Below, piece by piece: positions 44,637 through 53,505 of a stretch of 64,000 nucleotides of DNA. The notes under the pieces are model-generated. The model saw nothing but the letters and a program-made list of their open reading frames with translations, was not told the origin of the DNA and made no database searches. The DNA is taken from assembly GCF_000368965.1 (NCBI RefSeq), contig NZ_KB849780.1, forward strand, positions 2,490,340-2,554,339. The letters run 5' to 3'. The number at the start of each line of letters is the position of its first letter. The stretch's first letter is position 1. The translations under genes were made by a program, and so were the position numbers. This DNA comes from Acinetobacter calcoaceticus DSM 30006 = CIP 81.8. GTDB taxonomy: Bacteria > Pseudomonadota > Gammaproteobacteria > Pseudomonadales > Moraxellaceae.

Positions 44637-45743
44637 ATGCTTACCAAGTTTACTGTTCATAATTTCAGAAAATTTGAGAATCAAATTGTCTTTGATTTTA
44701 AAGCTGCAAATTATGAGTTCAACATAGAATGTGTTAAAAATCAACATATCAAGACTGCTCTAATCTATGGAAAAAATGGAACAGGTAAAACAAATCTTGC
44801 ATGGGCAATGTATGACATAGTAGCTCATATTACAGATAATAATAGTCATTCATTACCAACAAATAATTACCTAAATCAAGATTCAGACCTTGAATACGCG
44901 ACATTTGAATATGATTTTTTGTTTGAGAAGTCAAAAGTTCATTATTCTTACAAAAAGAATAGTGAAGCTGAGCTTATTTCTGAAGTACTAAAAATAGATG
45001 ATATTGAGTATATTAGTCGAAAGATAGGTTCTCCTTTTACTTGCTCATTAAAAGGCACAGAAACTTTAAATAAAAATTTAGACAAAGACAATAAAATTTC
45101 AGCTTTAAAATATATTTACAATAATAGTAATCTTGATAAAAGATCTCCACCAAATAGAGTTTTTTCTCAGTTCATGGCATTTGTGAATAGCATGCTACTT
45201 TTTCGAACTCTTTTTGACTCTCTTAGTTATGTTGGTTATAAAAATGGTTCCGACAATATTTATCGAGATATTTTAAAAAAAGGAAATCTCAAAGATTTTG
45301 AGTTTTTCCTAAACGAATGTGATATTAAATGTGAACTAGCAGAAGCAAATAGTAATAGCGAACCAACTATAGGTTTCAAATTCAAGGATAAAATTATTCC
45401 TATTAGTCACATAGGCTCAACTGGGACAAAAAGCCTCGCACTTTTTTACTTTTGGTGGCAGGAAATTAAAAATGGTAAAATATCTTTTCTATTTATCGAT
45501 GAATTCGACTCATCTTATCATTTCAAACTTTCTCGTCAAATTGTAAAAAGGCTAAAAGAGATTGACTGTCAAGTTGTTCTAACTACACATAATACCAGTC
45601 TTTTAGATAATGATTTGATCAGACCAGACTGTGGTTTTAGAATTTCTGAAAATGAAATTACCTCACTTCATAATAGCACTAACAAAGATATTCGCTTAGC
45701 TCACAACATTGAAAAAATGTATCGCTCAGGAAGCTTTGAATGA
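44637..45743 (+). CDS. AAA15/ABC-type ATPase of a two-gene candidate defence system
   Basis: 368 residues from ATG 44637 (ATG 44622 adds five). It opens LTKFTVHNFRKFENQIVFDF, the SMC/RecF-like start of AAA15/OLD-type ATPases. Walker A is GKNGTGKT; the ABC-signature-like segment is HIGSTGTKSLALFYF; Walker B is FLFIDEFDSSYH; the H-switch is VVLTTHNTSLLDND. The next gene overlaps by 4 bp (ATGA) and carries TOPRIM-like motifs. The architecture parallels PARIS (AriA/AriB), split OLD and AbiL pairs. AT-rich coding unlike the neighbouring metabolic genes, consistent with transfer. Confidence 0.82.
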   Translation: MLTKFTVHNFRKFENQIVFDFKAANYEFNIECVKNQHIKTALIYGKNGTGKTNLAWAMYDIVAHITDNNSHSLPTNNYLNQDSDLEYATFEYDFLFEKSKVHYSYKKNSEAELISEVLKIDDIEYISRKIGSPFTCSLKGTETLNKNLDKDNKISALKYIYNNSNLDKRSPPNRVFSQFMAFVNSMLLFRTLFDSLSYVGYKNGSDNIYRDILKKGNLKDFEFFLNECDIKCELAEANSNSEPTIGFKFKDKIIPISHIGSTGTKSLALFYFWWQEIKNGKISFLFIDEFDSSYHFKLSRQIVKRLKEIDCQVVLTTHNTSLLDNDLIRPDCGFRISENEITSLHNSTNKDIRLAHNIEKMYRSGSFE

Positions 45744-46510
45744 GTAATGGTGTAATTTTATATTTAGTTGAAGGTAAAAAAGAACGTTCTGTAACTAGTC
45801 AAATCCGAAGTCTTAATGAATTTTGTGGTTTTGACATATTGCCTTCTGGGAATAGTATAGTTTATGGAACAACAATTTATGGCTTATTTAAAGAAGTTAA
45901 AAAATATTTACAAGAGGGGATTGAATTTGATTTATTCCCAATTTTAAAGAAACTCGCCAATCGTCCAGAAAATGAAGAAATTGATATTTTGTCAAAACAT
46001 GATATTTCTGAAATATATCTAATTTTTGATTATGATCCACATGCCACTAATTTTTCTCAAGATAAAATTAAAGCTATGTGTGAAGTATTTAATGATGAAC
46101 AAACTATAGGTAAATTATTTATAAATTATCCTATGGTAGAGGTTTTTAGACATTGCTATAAGCTTATTAAAGCTGAAGAGTTATTTTTTGAAAAAACCTG
46201 CCCACTACCAATAAATCAGCTATCTAACTATAAAAATTATGTCTCTTCAATTCACATAGATATTACTAATATGGATTGCCCACATACTCTAAAAAAAGTT
46301 ATTTCAGATACCATTATAAAAACTAATTTTTTAGTAAATAATATATTAGAATATCCTATAAATAAATCATCTATACAGCAAGAATTAATATTAGAAAAAC
46401 AGTTATCTTATTCTGATGATTTTCATTTACTAAGCGGAATTCCTCTACTTATACATTATTATCATCGACATGAAATATTATTTAATGCTTTAAAAACAAA
46501 TACCCAATAA
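45740..46510 (+). CDS. TOPRIM-like partner of the ATPase (candidate effector nuclease)
   Basis: 256 residues. It opens ILYLVEGKKERSVTSQI, with Glu11 in the position of the TOPRIM glutamate, and has IYLIFDYDPHAT with Asp97 and Asp99 as a DxD pair, then FINYPMVEVFRHCY. These motifs and the 4-bp overlap with an ATPase gene resemble AriB (DUF4435), RloB/AbiLii or the nuclease half of OLD enzymes, but I cannot place it in one family. Function in phage defence by abortive infection is inference. Confidence 0.7.
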   Translation: MSNGVILYLVEGKKERSVTSQIRSLNEFCGFDILPSGNSIVYGTTIYGLFKEVKKYLQEGIEFDLFPILKKLANRPENEEIDILSKHDISEIYLIFDYDPHATNFSQDKIKAMCEVFNDEQTIGKLFINYPMVEVFRHCYKLIKAEELFFEKTCPLPINQLSNYKNYVSSIHIDITNMDCPHTLKKVISDTIIKTNFLVNNILEYPINKSSIQQELILEKQLSYSDDFHLLSGIPLLIHYYHRHEILFNALKTNTQ

Positions 46511-46542
46511 TTAATATTTTAAATTATGAATTTATTCAAAAT

Positions 46543-46618
46543 TTAAGCCACTTAGCCTTCTAAAAAGCCTTGTGTAAAACGCTGTATACACCGTCCGTTT
46601 AGATACAGGCACTTCCTC
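46543..46618 (-). pseudogene. Decayed copy of the acnD 3' end
   Basis: About 76 bp matching the last codons of acnD (47573-47650), starting exactly at the stop codon: TTAAGCCACTT-A/G-GCCTTCTAAAAAG and onward with several substitutions and indels that break the frame. It follows the TOPRIM gene by 33 bp and abuts sRNA-repeat copy 3. Confidence 0.82.
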
Positions 46619-46628
46619 AATTTCATTT

Positions 46629-46833
46629 TGTACGTTTTAACCTACAAACTTTTAGGGTTTTTGCGGATTGGCGACTTCCCGCTTTTTTCCTATGATGGGT
46701 TCATACAGGAACAGGATGTTCCGGAACATAAAACTACAATAATAGGTTCATGCACTAGGAGCGTGAGATACGACAGGAGTCATATCTAGCAACCAAATAC
46801 GAAAAAGCCCGACAGGATGTCGGGCTTTTTTTA
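46629..46833 (+). ncRNA. sRNA-like repeat, copy 3
   Basis: TGTACG-N6-CCTACA 46629-46646, TTGGCG 46668-46673, 17-bp spacer, TATGAT 46691-46696, predicted RNA about 46703-46833 (~130 nt) with six GGA motifs, several in hairpin loops, and the terminator CCCGACAGGATGTCGGG followed by T-run. It ends 5 bp before the stop of the converging lipoprotein gene and may terminate it too. Confidence 0.7.
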
Positions 46834-46838
46834 TATTC

Positions 46839-47354
46839 TTATTTTTCTGCTAAATAGCTTCTTACACGTGCATCATTGAGTAAAGTCATTACCCCTTCTG
46901 CAATACATCCATTTAAATCTTGTACTAACACACCACTCGTATGAGGAACGGTAAATGGAATAGTTTGTCCATTTCCTAAAGTCACTTCGAATTTAATTTT
47001 ACTGCGCCAGAAAAGCAGATTGGTGTAGGTACTACGTAATGAATTTACTTTAATCGCAATCGATTTCGACCCATTACCATCAACAGGTTGACCATTTTTC
47101 AATAGTTCCTTTTGAGTCTGTTGTACCATCGTTTCTGTAATAGACTTAATGCTAGAGTCCAGTTTTGTACCCATATAAGAATATACAATCACTCGTTCAT
47201 CTGAAGTTTGAGCATTGGTCACATCAGTCTTGCCAACGACCTTCACAGGCTGAATTAAGCCTGCACGCAGAGGATATTCTGTACTTACATAAGGCATCGT
47301 CCCACAAGCAGTTAATATAAGAGAGCATATTGAAATAATTAATAAGTTACGCAT
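46839..47354 (-). CDS. Putative lipoprotein
   Basis: 171 residues. The signal peptide ends in the lipobox LTAC (MRNLLIISICSLILTACGTMPYV). The mature part has a DUF4410-like/YajG-like alternation (VIVYSYMGTKLDSSIKSITETMVQQTQKELLKNGQ) but no firm family. Downstream of acnD on the same strand with 218 bp between, so probably transcribed separately. Confidence 0.78.
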   Translation of the reverse strand: MRNLLIISICSLILTACGTMPYVSTEYPLRAGLIQPVKVVGKTDVTNAQTSDERVIVYSYMGTKLDSSIKSITETMVQQTQKELLKNGQPVDGNGSKSIAIKVNSLRSTYTNLLFWRSKIKFEVTLGNGQTIPFTVPHTSGVLVQDLNGCIAEGVMTLLNDARVRSYLAEK

Positions 47355-47515
47355 TGATATTTTCCAAGAAATCTATTGTGATTTATATTTAAGTGTAAGC
47401 GCCGCGTATCTTAATGTAAGTTAAAGAGAATTTTATGACAAAAACAAAATAATTTTAAAAAAATATAATATATGCAGTCATTTTTTATAATTAATTATCT
47501 ACGTATAAACAAATA

Positions 47516-47544
47516 AAAACCCCACTCTAAAGCAGGGCTTCTAA
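47516..47544 (-). terminator. Terminator of the prp operon
   Basis: Minus-strand stem CCCTGCT...GAGTGGGG with G-U pairs followed by TTTTTAT, 30 bp after the acnD stop. Confidence 0.65.
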
Positions 47545-47572
47545 AACTATATCAATTATTTTTAACTCAATA

Positions 47573-50179
47573 TTAAGCCACTTGGCCTTCTAAAAAGTCT
47601 TGCGCAAAGCGTTGTAATACACCACCCGCTTCATATACAGAAACTTCTTCTTCGGTATCTAAACGGCAAGTCACAGGCACTTCAACAATCTCTTCTTTAC
47701 CATCTGCTGTGGCACGTTCAATCACTAAAGTTAAAGTCGAACGCGGTGCAATATTACCAATCACGCTATAAAGCTCTGTACCATCTAGCTTTAAAGTCTT
47801 GCGGTTTACACCCGCTTTAAACTCAAGTGGTAACACGCCCATACCCACCAAGTTAGTACGGTGAATACGTTCAAAACCTTCTGCCACAATCGCTTCAACA
47901 CCCGCAAGGCGTACACCTTTCGCAGCCCAGTCACGGCTCGAACCCTGACCGTAGTCAGCACCCGCAACAATAATTAATGGCTGCTTACGGTTCATGTAGG
48001 TTTCAATTGCTTCCCACATACGCATCACTTCGCCTTCTGGCTCTACACGCGCTTTTGAACCTTGCTTAATGGTGCCGTCTGAACGAACTACCATTTCGTT
48101 ATAGAGTTTCGGGTTCGCAAATGTTGCACGCTGTGCAGTCAAATGGTCACCACGGTGCGTTGCATATGAGTTGAAGTCTTCTTCGGGTAGACCCATTTTA
48201 TGAAGATATTCACCCGCAGCCGAGTCCATCAAAATCGCATTCGAAGGCGACAAGTGGTCGGTGGTGATGTTGTCACCCAAAATGGCAAGCGGACGCATGT
48301 TCGCTAAAGTACGTGGTGCAGCCAACGCCCCTTCCCAATATGGCGGACGGCGGATGTAAGTACTTTGTGGACGCCAGTCATAAAGCGGACTTTCAGCTTC
48401 TACGGTTACACCTAAGTCAAACATTGGAATATAGACTTTACGGAACTGTTCAGGCTTCACAGCTTCTTTTACTAATGCATCAATTTCAGCGTCAGATGGC
48501 CAGATATCTTTCAGGTAAATCGGGTTACCGTCTTTATCGTGACCCAAAGCATCTTTTTCGATGTCAAAACGAATCGTACCCGCAATTGCATACGCCACAA
48601 CAAGCGGTGGAGATGCCAAGAACGCTTGTTTTGCGTATGGATGGATACGACCATCGAAGTTACGGTTACCAGACAGTACTGCTGTTGCGTACAAGTCACG
48701 GTCAATAATTTCTTGTTGGATGACTGGATCTAACGCGCCCGACATACCGTTACATGTCGTACAAGCGTAAGCCACAATACCAAAACCAAGTTGCTCTAAG
48801 TCTTTTAGAACACCCGCTTCTTCGAGGTAAAGTGCAGCCGCTTTTGAACCCGGTGCAAATGATGATTTCACCCAAGGTTTACGAACTAAACCTAGCTCAT
48901 TTGCCTTACGTGCCAACAAACCTGCCGCCACGGTGTTACGTGGGTTAGAAGTATTTGTACATGAAGTAATTGCCGCAATAATGATTGCGCCATCAGGCAT
49001 TAAGCCATCAGAACGGTTTTCAACAACACCCGCAATACCTTTTTCTTTTAGGTCCGCAGTTGAAACACGCGCATGTGGGTTTGATGGCCCAGCAATGTTA
49101 CGTGTTACTTTTGATAGATCAAAACGTAGTACACGTGGGTACTCTGCTTTGGTCATGTCAGTTGCCCAAAGGCCGATTTCTTTTGCGTACTGTTCAACCA
49201 ATGCCACTTGAGCATCTTCACGACCTGTTAGGCGTAAGTAGTCAATCGTGTTCTGGTCGATGTAGAACATTGCAGCCGTAGCGCCATATTCTGGTGTCAT
49301 ATTCGAAATGGTTGCACGGTCGCCCACAGACATGCTGTCAGCACCTTCACCAAAGAACTCAAGGTATGCACCAACCACTCGCTCTTTACGCAAGAATTCA
49401 GTTAGAGCAAGTACGATATCTGTTGCAGTAATGCCTGCCTGACGCTGACCTACAAACTCAACACCAATAATGTCTGGCAGACGCATCCAAGATGCACGGC
49501 CCAACATTACGTTTTCAGCTTCTAAACCACCTACACCCACAGAAATTACGCCCAAAGCGTCTGTATGTGGAGTGTGTGAATCTGTACCTACGCAAGTATC
49601 TGGATATGCCACGCCATCACGCGCCTGAATCACCGGAGACATTTTCTCTAGGTTAATCTGGTGCATGATGCCGTTCCCCGCAGGGATTACATCGACATTT
49701 TTAAATGCTGTTTTAGTCCACTCAATAAAGTGGAAACGGTCTTCGTTACGACGGTCTTCAACAGCACGGTTTTTTTCAAAAGCGTCTGGGTCTGCACCAC
49801 CGAATTCCACTGCTAAAGAGTGGTCGACAATGAGCTGTGTTGGTACGACTGGATTGACTTTAGATGGGTCGCCGCCTTTGTCAGCAATCGCATCACGTAA
49901 GCCTGCAAGGTCAACCAAAGCAGTTTGACCCAAGATGTCGTGACACACGACGCGCGCTGGATACCAAGGAAAGTCCAAGTCCTGACGGCCTTCAATTAAC
50001 TGTTTTAAATAAGCAGTTAAGTTCTCAGCATCGGCACGGCGTACCAATTGCTCTGCGAGTACTTTAGACGTGTAAGGCAGTTTTTCGTATGCGCCTGGCT
50101 GAATATCTTCAACGGCTTGACGCACGTCGTAATATTCAAGCTGGGTTCCTGCCAGCGGTTTACGGTATTTTGTGTTCAT
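47573..50179 (-). CDS. acnD: 2-methylcitrate dehydratase, Fe/S-dependent (AcnD)
   Basis: 868 residues of the aconitase family. Cluster ligands: the Cys in ITSCTNTSNPRNTVAAG and the pair in YACTTCNGMSGAL; C-terminal swivel domain with GADYGQGSSRDWAAKG. Length and context (prpR-prpB-prpC) identify AcnD rather than AcnA. It dehydrates 2-methylcitrate. The stop-start join with prpC is TAATG. The usual helper prpF does not follow in this window. Confidence 0.93.
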   Translation of the reverse strand: MNTKYRKPLAGTQLEYYDVRQAVEDIQPGAYEKLPYTSKVLAEQLVRRADAENLTAYLKQLIEGRQDLDFPWYPARVVCHDILGQTALVDLAGLRDAIADKGGDPSKVNPVVPTQLIVDHSLAVEFGGADPDAFEKNRAVEDRRNEDRFHFIEWTKTAFKNVDVIPAGNGIMHQINLEKMSPVIQARDGVAYPDTCVGTDSHTPHTDALGVISVGVGGLEAENVMLGRASWMRLPDIIGVEFVGQRQAGITATDIVLALTEFLRKERVVGAYLEFFGEGADSMSVGDRATISNMTPEYGATAAMFYIDQNTIDYLRLTGREDAQVALVEQYAKEIGLWATDMTKAEYPRVLRFDLSKVTRNIAGPSNPHARVSTADLKEKGIAGVVENRSDGLMPDGAIIIAAITSCTNTSNPRNTVAAGLLARKANELGLVRKPWVKSSFAPGSKAAALYLEEAGVLKDLEQLGFGIVAYACTTCNGMSGALDPVIQQEIIDRDLYATAVLSGNRNFDGRIHPYAKQAFLASPPLVVAYAIAGTIRFDIEKDALGHDKDGNPIYLKDIWPSDAEIDALVKEAVKPEQFRKVYIPMFDLGVTVEAESPLYDWRPQSTYIRRPPYWEGALAAPRTLANMRPLAILGDNITTDHLSPSNAILMDSAAGEYLHKMGLPEEDFNSYATHRGDHLTAQRATFANPKLYNEMVVRSDGTIKQGSKARVEPEGEVMRMWEAIETYMNRKQPLIIVAGADYGQGSSRDWAAKGVRLAGVEAIVAEGFERIHRTNLVGMGVLPLEFKAGVNRKTLKLDGTELYSVIGNIAPRSTLTLVIERATADGKEEIVEVPVTCRLDTEEEVSVYEAGGVLQRFAQDFLEGQVA

Positions 50180-51336
50180 TAACCACGCTCCGCCAATGGT
50201 TTAAATTTGAGGTTTTCAGGGCCTGTATAGTTCGCGCTTGGACGAATGATCTTGCCGTCTTGGCGTTGTTCAATCACGTGCGCTGACCAACCTGCTGTAC
50301 GTGCAATCACGAATAATGGTGTAAACATTGCAGTTGGAACGCCCATTAAGTGATAGCTCACAGCACTGAACCAGTCGAGGTTCGGGAACATGTTTTTCGC
50401 ATCTTTCATCACTGCTTCTAAGCGCTCAGCGATGAGGTACATTTTGGTGTTCTCTTGTGCTTGTGCCAAGTCATGTGCCACTTTTTTGATGACTTCGTTA
50501 CGTGGATCAGAGATTGTATAGACAGGGTGACCAAAACCGATCACAACTTCTTTCTTCTCAACTCGGCTACGGATGTCTGCTTCTGCTTCATCTGCATTGT
50601 CGTAACGTTGTTGAATCACAAATGCAACTTCGTTTGCACCACCATGTTTAGGTCCACGAAGCGCACCAATACCGCCTGTAATTGCCGAGTACATGTCAGA
50701 ACCTGTACCTGCAACTACACGTGACGTAAATGTAGATGCGTTGAATTCGTGCTCAGCATACAAAATGAGTGATGTATGCATTGCTTCAATCCACTCTTCA
50801 GATGGTTTTTCACCATGAAGTAAATGCAAGAAATGCGCTGCAATTGAGTCGTCATCCGTTTCAACTTCAATGCGACGACCGTTATTGCTGAAGTGGTACC
50901 AATAAAGCAGCATTGAACCTAGGCTTGCCATTAATTTGTCGGCAATGTCTTTTGCGCCAGCTTCGTTGTGGTCTTCGTGCTCTGGAGTTAAACAACCTAA
51001 AACTGAAACACCAGTACGCATTACATCCATTGGGTGTGCAGACGGTGGTAATTGCTCAAGTGCAGTTTTAAGTGCTGCTGGTAAGCCACGAAGTGCTTTT
51101 AATTTTGCTTTATACGCTTTGAGTTCAGCTTTGTTTGGTAGTTTGCCATGTACGAGCAAGTGAGCAACTTCTTCAAATTGGCTGCCGACCGCAAGGTCAA
51201 GAATGTCATAGCCACGATAGTGCAAGTCGTTACCACTACGTCCTACGGTACAAAGTGCTGTGTTGCCTGCAACTTGTCCGCTAAGTGCAACTGATTTTTT
51301 TGGTTTGAAGCCTGTTATTGTTTCATTTGAGCTCAT
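50179..51336 (-). CDS. prpC: 2-methylcitrate synthase
   Basis: 385 residues, citrate-synthase fold of the shorter (PrpC) type. Catalytic regions [27 protein letters not shown] and [18 protein letters not shown]. It condenses propionyl-CoA with oxaloacetate. Signature N terminus [29 protein letters not shown]. One-base overlap with acnD. Confidence 0.95.
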   Translation of the reverse strand: MSSNETITGFKPKKSVALSGQVAGNTALCTVGRSGNDLHYRGYDILDLAVGSQFEEVAHLLVHGKLPNKAELKAYKAKLKALRGLPAALKTALEQLPPSAHPMDVMRTGVSVLGCLTPEHEDHNEAGAKDIADKLMASLGSMLLYWYHFSNNGRRIEVETDDDSIAAHFLHLLHGEKPSEEWIEAMHTSLILYAEHEFNASTFTSRVVAGTGSDMYSAITGGIGALRGPKHGGANEVAFVIQQRYDNADEAEADIRSRVEKKEVVIGFGHPVYTISDPRNEVIKKVAHDLAQAQENTKMYLIAERLEAVMKDAKNMFPNLDWFSAVSYHLMGVPTAMFTPLFVIARTAGWSAHVIEQRQDGKIIRPSANYTGPENLKFKPLAERG

Positions 51337-51402
51337 AAGATTGTCCTTTCCTATCTATTTAAATTATTTGGGAAACACGGCATATGTACCGTGTTTTACT
51401 TC

Positions 51403-52287
51403 TTATTTCTTTTTAGCAAATGCGTTGTCTAAGTAGTCTTCAAATGCATAGTAGTTAATGCGTTCATATAACTCTTTACGCGTTTGCATAATATCAACCA
51501 CGTTCTTTTGCGTGCCTTCTTTACGCAAAGTTTCATACACAGTTTCGGCAGCTTTGTTCATGGCACGGAAAGCAGAAAGCGGATAAAGCGCAAGGCTTAC
51601 ATCGGCAGATGCTAACTCTTCAGTGGTAAACAGTGGTGTAGAACCGAACTCGGTAATGTTTGCCAAAATCGGAGCGCCTGTCTTCTGAGCAAATTGCTTG
51701 TACATATCAAGCTCAGTAATTGCTTCAGGGAACAACATGTCTGCACCCGCTTCAATGTAAGCACCCGCACGGTCAATTGCAGCTTGCAAACCGTCTACAG
51801 CCAAGGCATCTGTACGCGCCATAATTACGAAGCTGTCATCACCACGTGCATCAACCGCAGCTTTAATACGGTCAACCATTTCTTCTTGAGTCACAATGGC
51901 TTTGTTCGGACGGTGACCACAACGTTTTGCGCCCACTTGGTCTTCGATGTGCATTGCCGCAGCACCGAACTTGATGAGTGCTTTTGTGGTACGCGCAATG
52001 TTAAATGCAGAAGCACCAAAACCTGTGTCAGCATCGACCAATAATGGAAGATCACATACATCGGTAATACGGCGTACATCGGTCAACACATCATCAAGGT
52101 TACTGATTCCCAAATCAGGTAAGCCTAAAGAACCAGCGGCTACACCACCACCTGATAAGTAAATCGCTTTATAACCTGCACGTTTTGCCAAAAGTGCATG
52201 ATTGGCGTTAATGGTTCCAACCACTTGTAATGGCTTTTCTTGGGCTACGGCATCGCGAAATAGCTGACCTGCGGATTGTTTAGCCAT
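51403..52287 (-). CDS. prpB: 2-methylisocitrate lyase
   Basis: 294 residues from ATG 52287 (AAGGAGAATATAAC upstream); the frame is open to 52401 inside prpR, but those codons are not used. Signature [16 protein letters not shown] with the catalytic Cys, and metal-binding DADTGFG. It cleaves 2-methylisocitrate to pyruvate and succinate. Start overlaps the prpR stop by 8 bp. Confidence 0.96.
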   Translation of the reverse strand: MAKQSAGQLFRDAVAQEKPLQVVGTINANHALLAKRAGYKAIYLSGGGVAAGSLGLPDLGISNLDDVLTDVRRITDVCDLPLLVDADTGFGASAFNIARTTKALIKFGAAAMHIEDQVGAKRCGHRPNKAIVTQEEMVDRIKAAVDARGDDSFVIMARTDALAVDGLQAAIDRAGAYIEAGADMLFPEAITELDMYKQFAQKTGAPILANITEFGSTPLFTTEELASADVSLALYPLSAFRAMNKAAETVYETLRKEGTQKNVVDIMQTRKELYERINYYAFEDYLDNAFAKKK

Positions 52288-52990
52288 TGTTATATTCTCC
52301 TTGTGCTTGTAGCAGTGTTTGCTCAATAATTTTGTAAGAAGCATTGATATGTCGATGCATGAGCAGCTCGGCAAGTTCACCATCGCCTTCTGCAATTGCA
52401 TCTAAAATACGGATATGTTCGTCCCAAGCTTTGCTCGGACGATCGGGTGTGTTTGAAAACTGAATTCGGTACATGCGGATGAGGTGATAAAGCTCATCAC
52501 ACAGCATTTTTTCTAAGGTTTTATTGCCACTACTTTTGATAATGCAGTAGTGAAAATCGTCCTGCCCTTCTTGCAAGTAATATCCTTTACCTGCTTTAAA
52601 GTTTTCATCTTCAGCATGCATACGCAATACATCACGCAGCGCTAAGATTTGCTTTTTATCAATATGCTGTGCAGCAAGTTTGCAAGCCAACCCCTCTAAA
52701 GAAGCACGAATCTGGTAAAGCTCTTTAAACTGTTGCAGCGATAGCGAAACCACGCGCGCACCCACATGTGCAGTGCGCTCAACTAATTTTTGGCCTTCAA
52801 GGCGATGAATCGCCTCACGCAAAGGTCCACGGCTAATGCCATAAGTCCGTGCCAGTTCAGGTTCAGATATTTTGCTACCTGCCGGAATTTGACCCAAAAC
52901 AATAGCCGTCTGTATTTGTTTAAATACATTCTCGGTCAGTGTTCTACCCTGACTTTGTAGAGGCTCTGGTGCGAAGGTCAAATCTTGCAT
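52280..52990 (-). CDS. prpR: GntR-family (FadR subfamily) regulator of the prp operon
   Basis: 236 residues. N-terminal wHTH with [56 protein letters not shown]-terminal FCD domain with metal-site histidines ([24 protein letters not shown]). First gene of the operon, overlapping prpB. A perfect ATTGTCGACAAT palindrome begins one base upstream of its ATG, so autoregulation is likely. Confidence 0.9.
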   Translation of the reverse strand: MQDLTFAPEPLQSQGRTLTENVFKQIQTAIVLGQIPAGSKISEPELARTYGISRGPLREAIHRLEGQKLVERTAHVGARVVSLSLQQFKELYQIRASLEGLACKLAAQHIDKKQILALRDVLRMHAEDENFKAGKGYYLQEGQDDFHYCIIKSSGNKTLEKMLCDELYHLIRMYRIQFSNTPDRPSKAWDEHIRILDAIAEGDGELAELLMHRHINASYKIIEQTLLQAQGEYNNG

Positions 52991-53002
52991 ATTGTCGACA
53001 AT
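52991..53002. promoter_or_regulatory. PrpR operator, site 1
   Basis: Perfect palindrome ATTGTCGACAAT directly before the prpR start codon; fits the GT-N2-AC core of FadR-type GntR sites. Confidence 0.75.
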
Positions 53003-53505
53003 TTTTAATCAATTATGGCTTTTATAGCGGTATGAATGAAAAAAATCAAGGTGATTGTTGACACTTTAGAGAACGCACTAGGTCAATTTTTATAGATTAA
53101 CCTCTTATTTCACCTTATATTTAGACTATTACGCCGCCTATCTATTAGTATTTATAAAACAAAGAGTTAATATCAATTTGTCTATAGTTTTATGGTTCTT
53201 TCTCAAGTGTTTTTTGGGCGCTAAACTTTTGTTTCAAACTTTAGTCTACAATCCTTGTATGACAGTAAGATTGTAGACAATCTGTTTGAATGAAATCATG
53301 AGTTATAAATTAGTATCTATTTACCGTAATTTCTTTTAAATCTTTTTTATCGTTTCTTCTGGAAAATATCGATATTAGTGAAATTATCTGGTGCTTCACA
53401 GTAGCTTTATTGGTACATTATTGAGCATCGACATAGATGTAATGTATTTTTCGAGACAGAAAAAACTTAACTCTATGCATATTGTTGAATGAAAGGACTT
53501 TTTTG
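53003..53505. other. 503-bp control region between prpR and the aminotransferase
   Basis: No coding frame. Contains further ATTGTNGAC sites: 53054-53065 (ATTGTTGACACT), the reverse-strand half at 53243-53252, and the palindrome 53268-53283. The remainder is AT-rich. Confidence 0.6.
53268..53283. promoter_or_regulatory. PrpR-type operator, distal site
   Basis: AGATTGT-AG-ACAATCT, perfect 7+7 palindrome containing ATTGTAGACAAT, the same consensus as site 1. It lies 278 bp from prpR and 223 bp from the aminotransferase start. Confidence 0.7.

Noticed and set aside
42417..46833. CRISPR array considered for the three direct repeats
   Set aside because: Only three copies of 205 bp at irregular multi-kilobase distances, each with its own promoter and terminator.
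48313..50286. Many open frames on both strands within acnD
   Set aside because: Shadows of a long, well-conserved gene; none has a start site or family features.
52287..52401. Longer N terminus for PrpB
   Set aside because: The extra 38 codons lie inside the prpR frame and do not resemble PrpB; the ATG at 52287 has a proper ribosome site.
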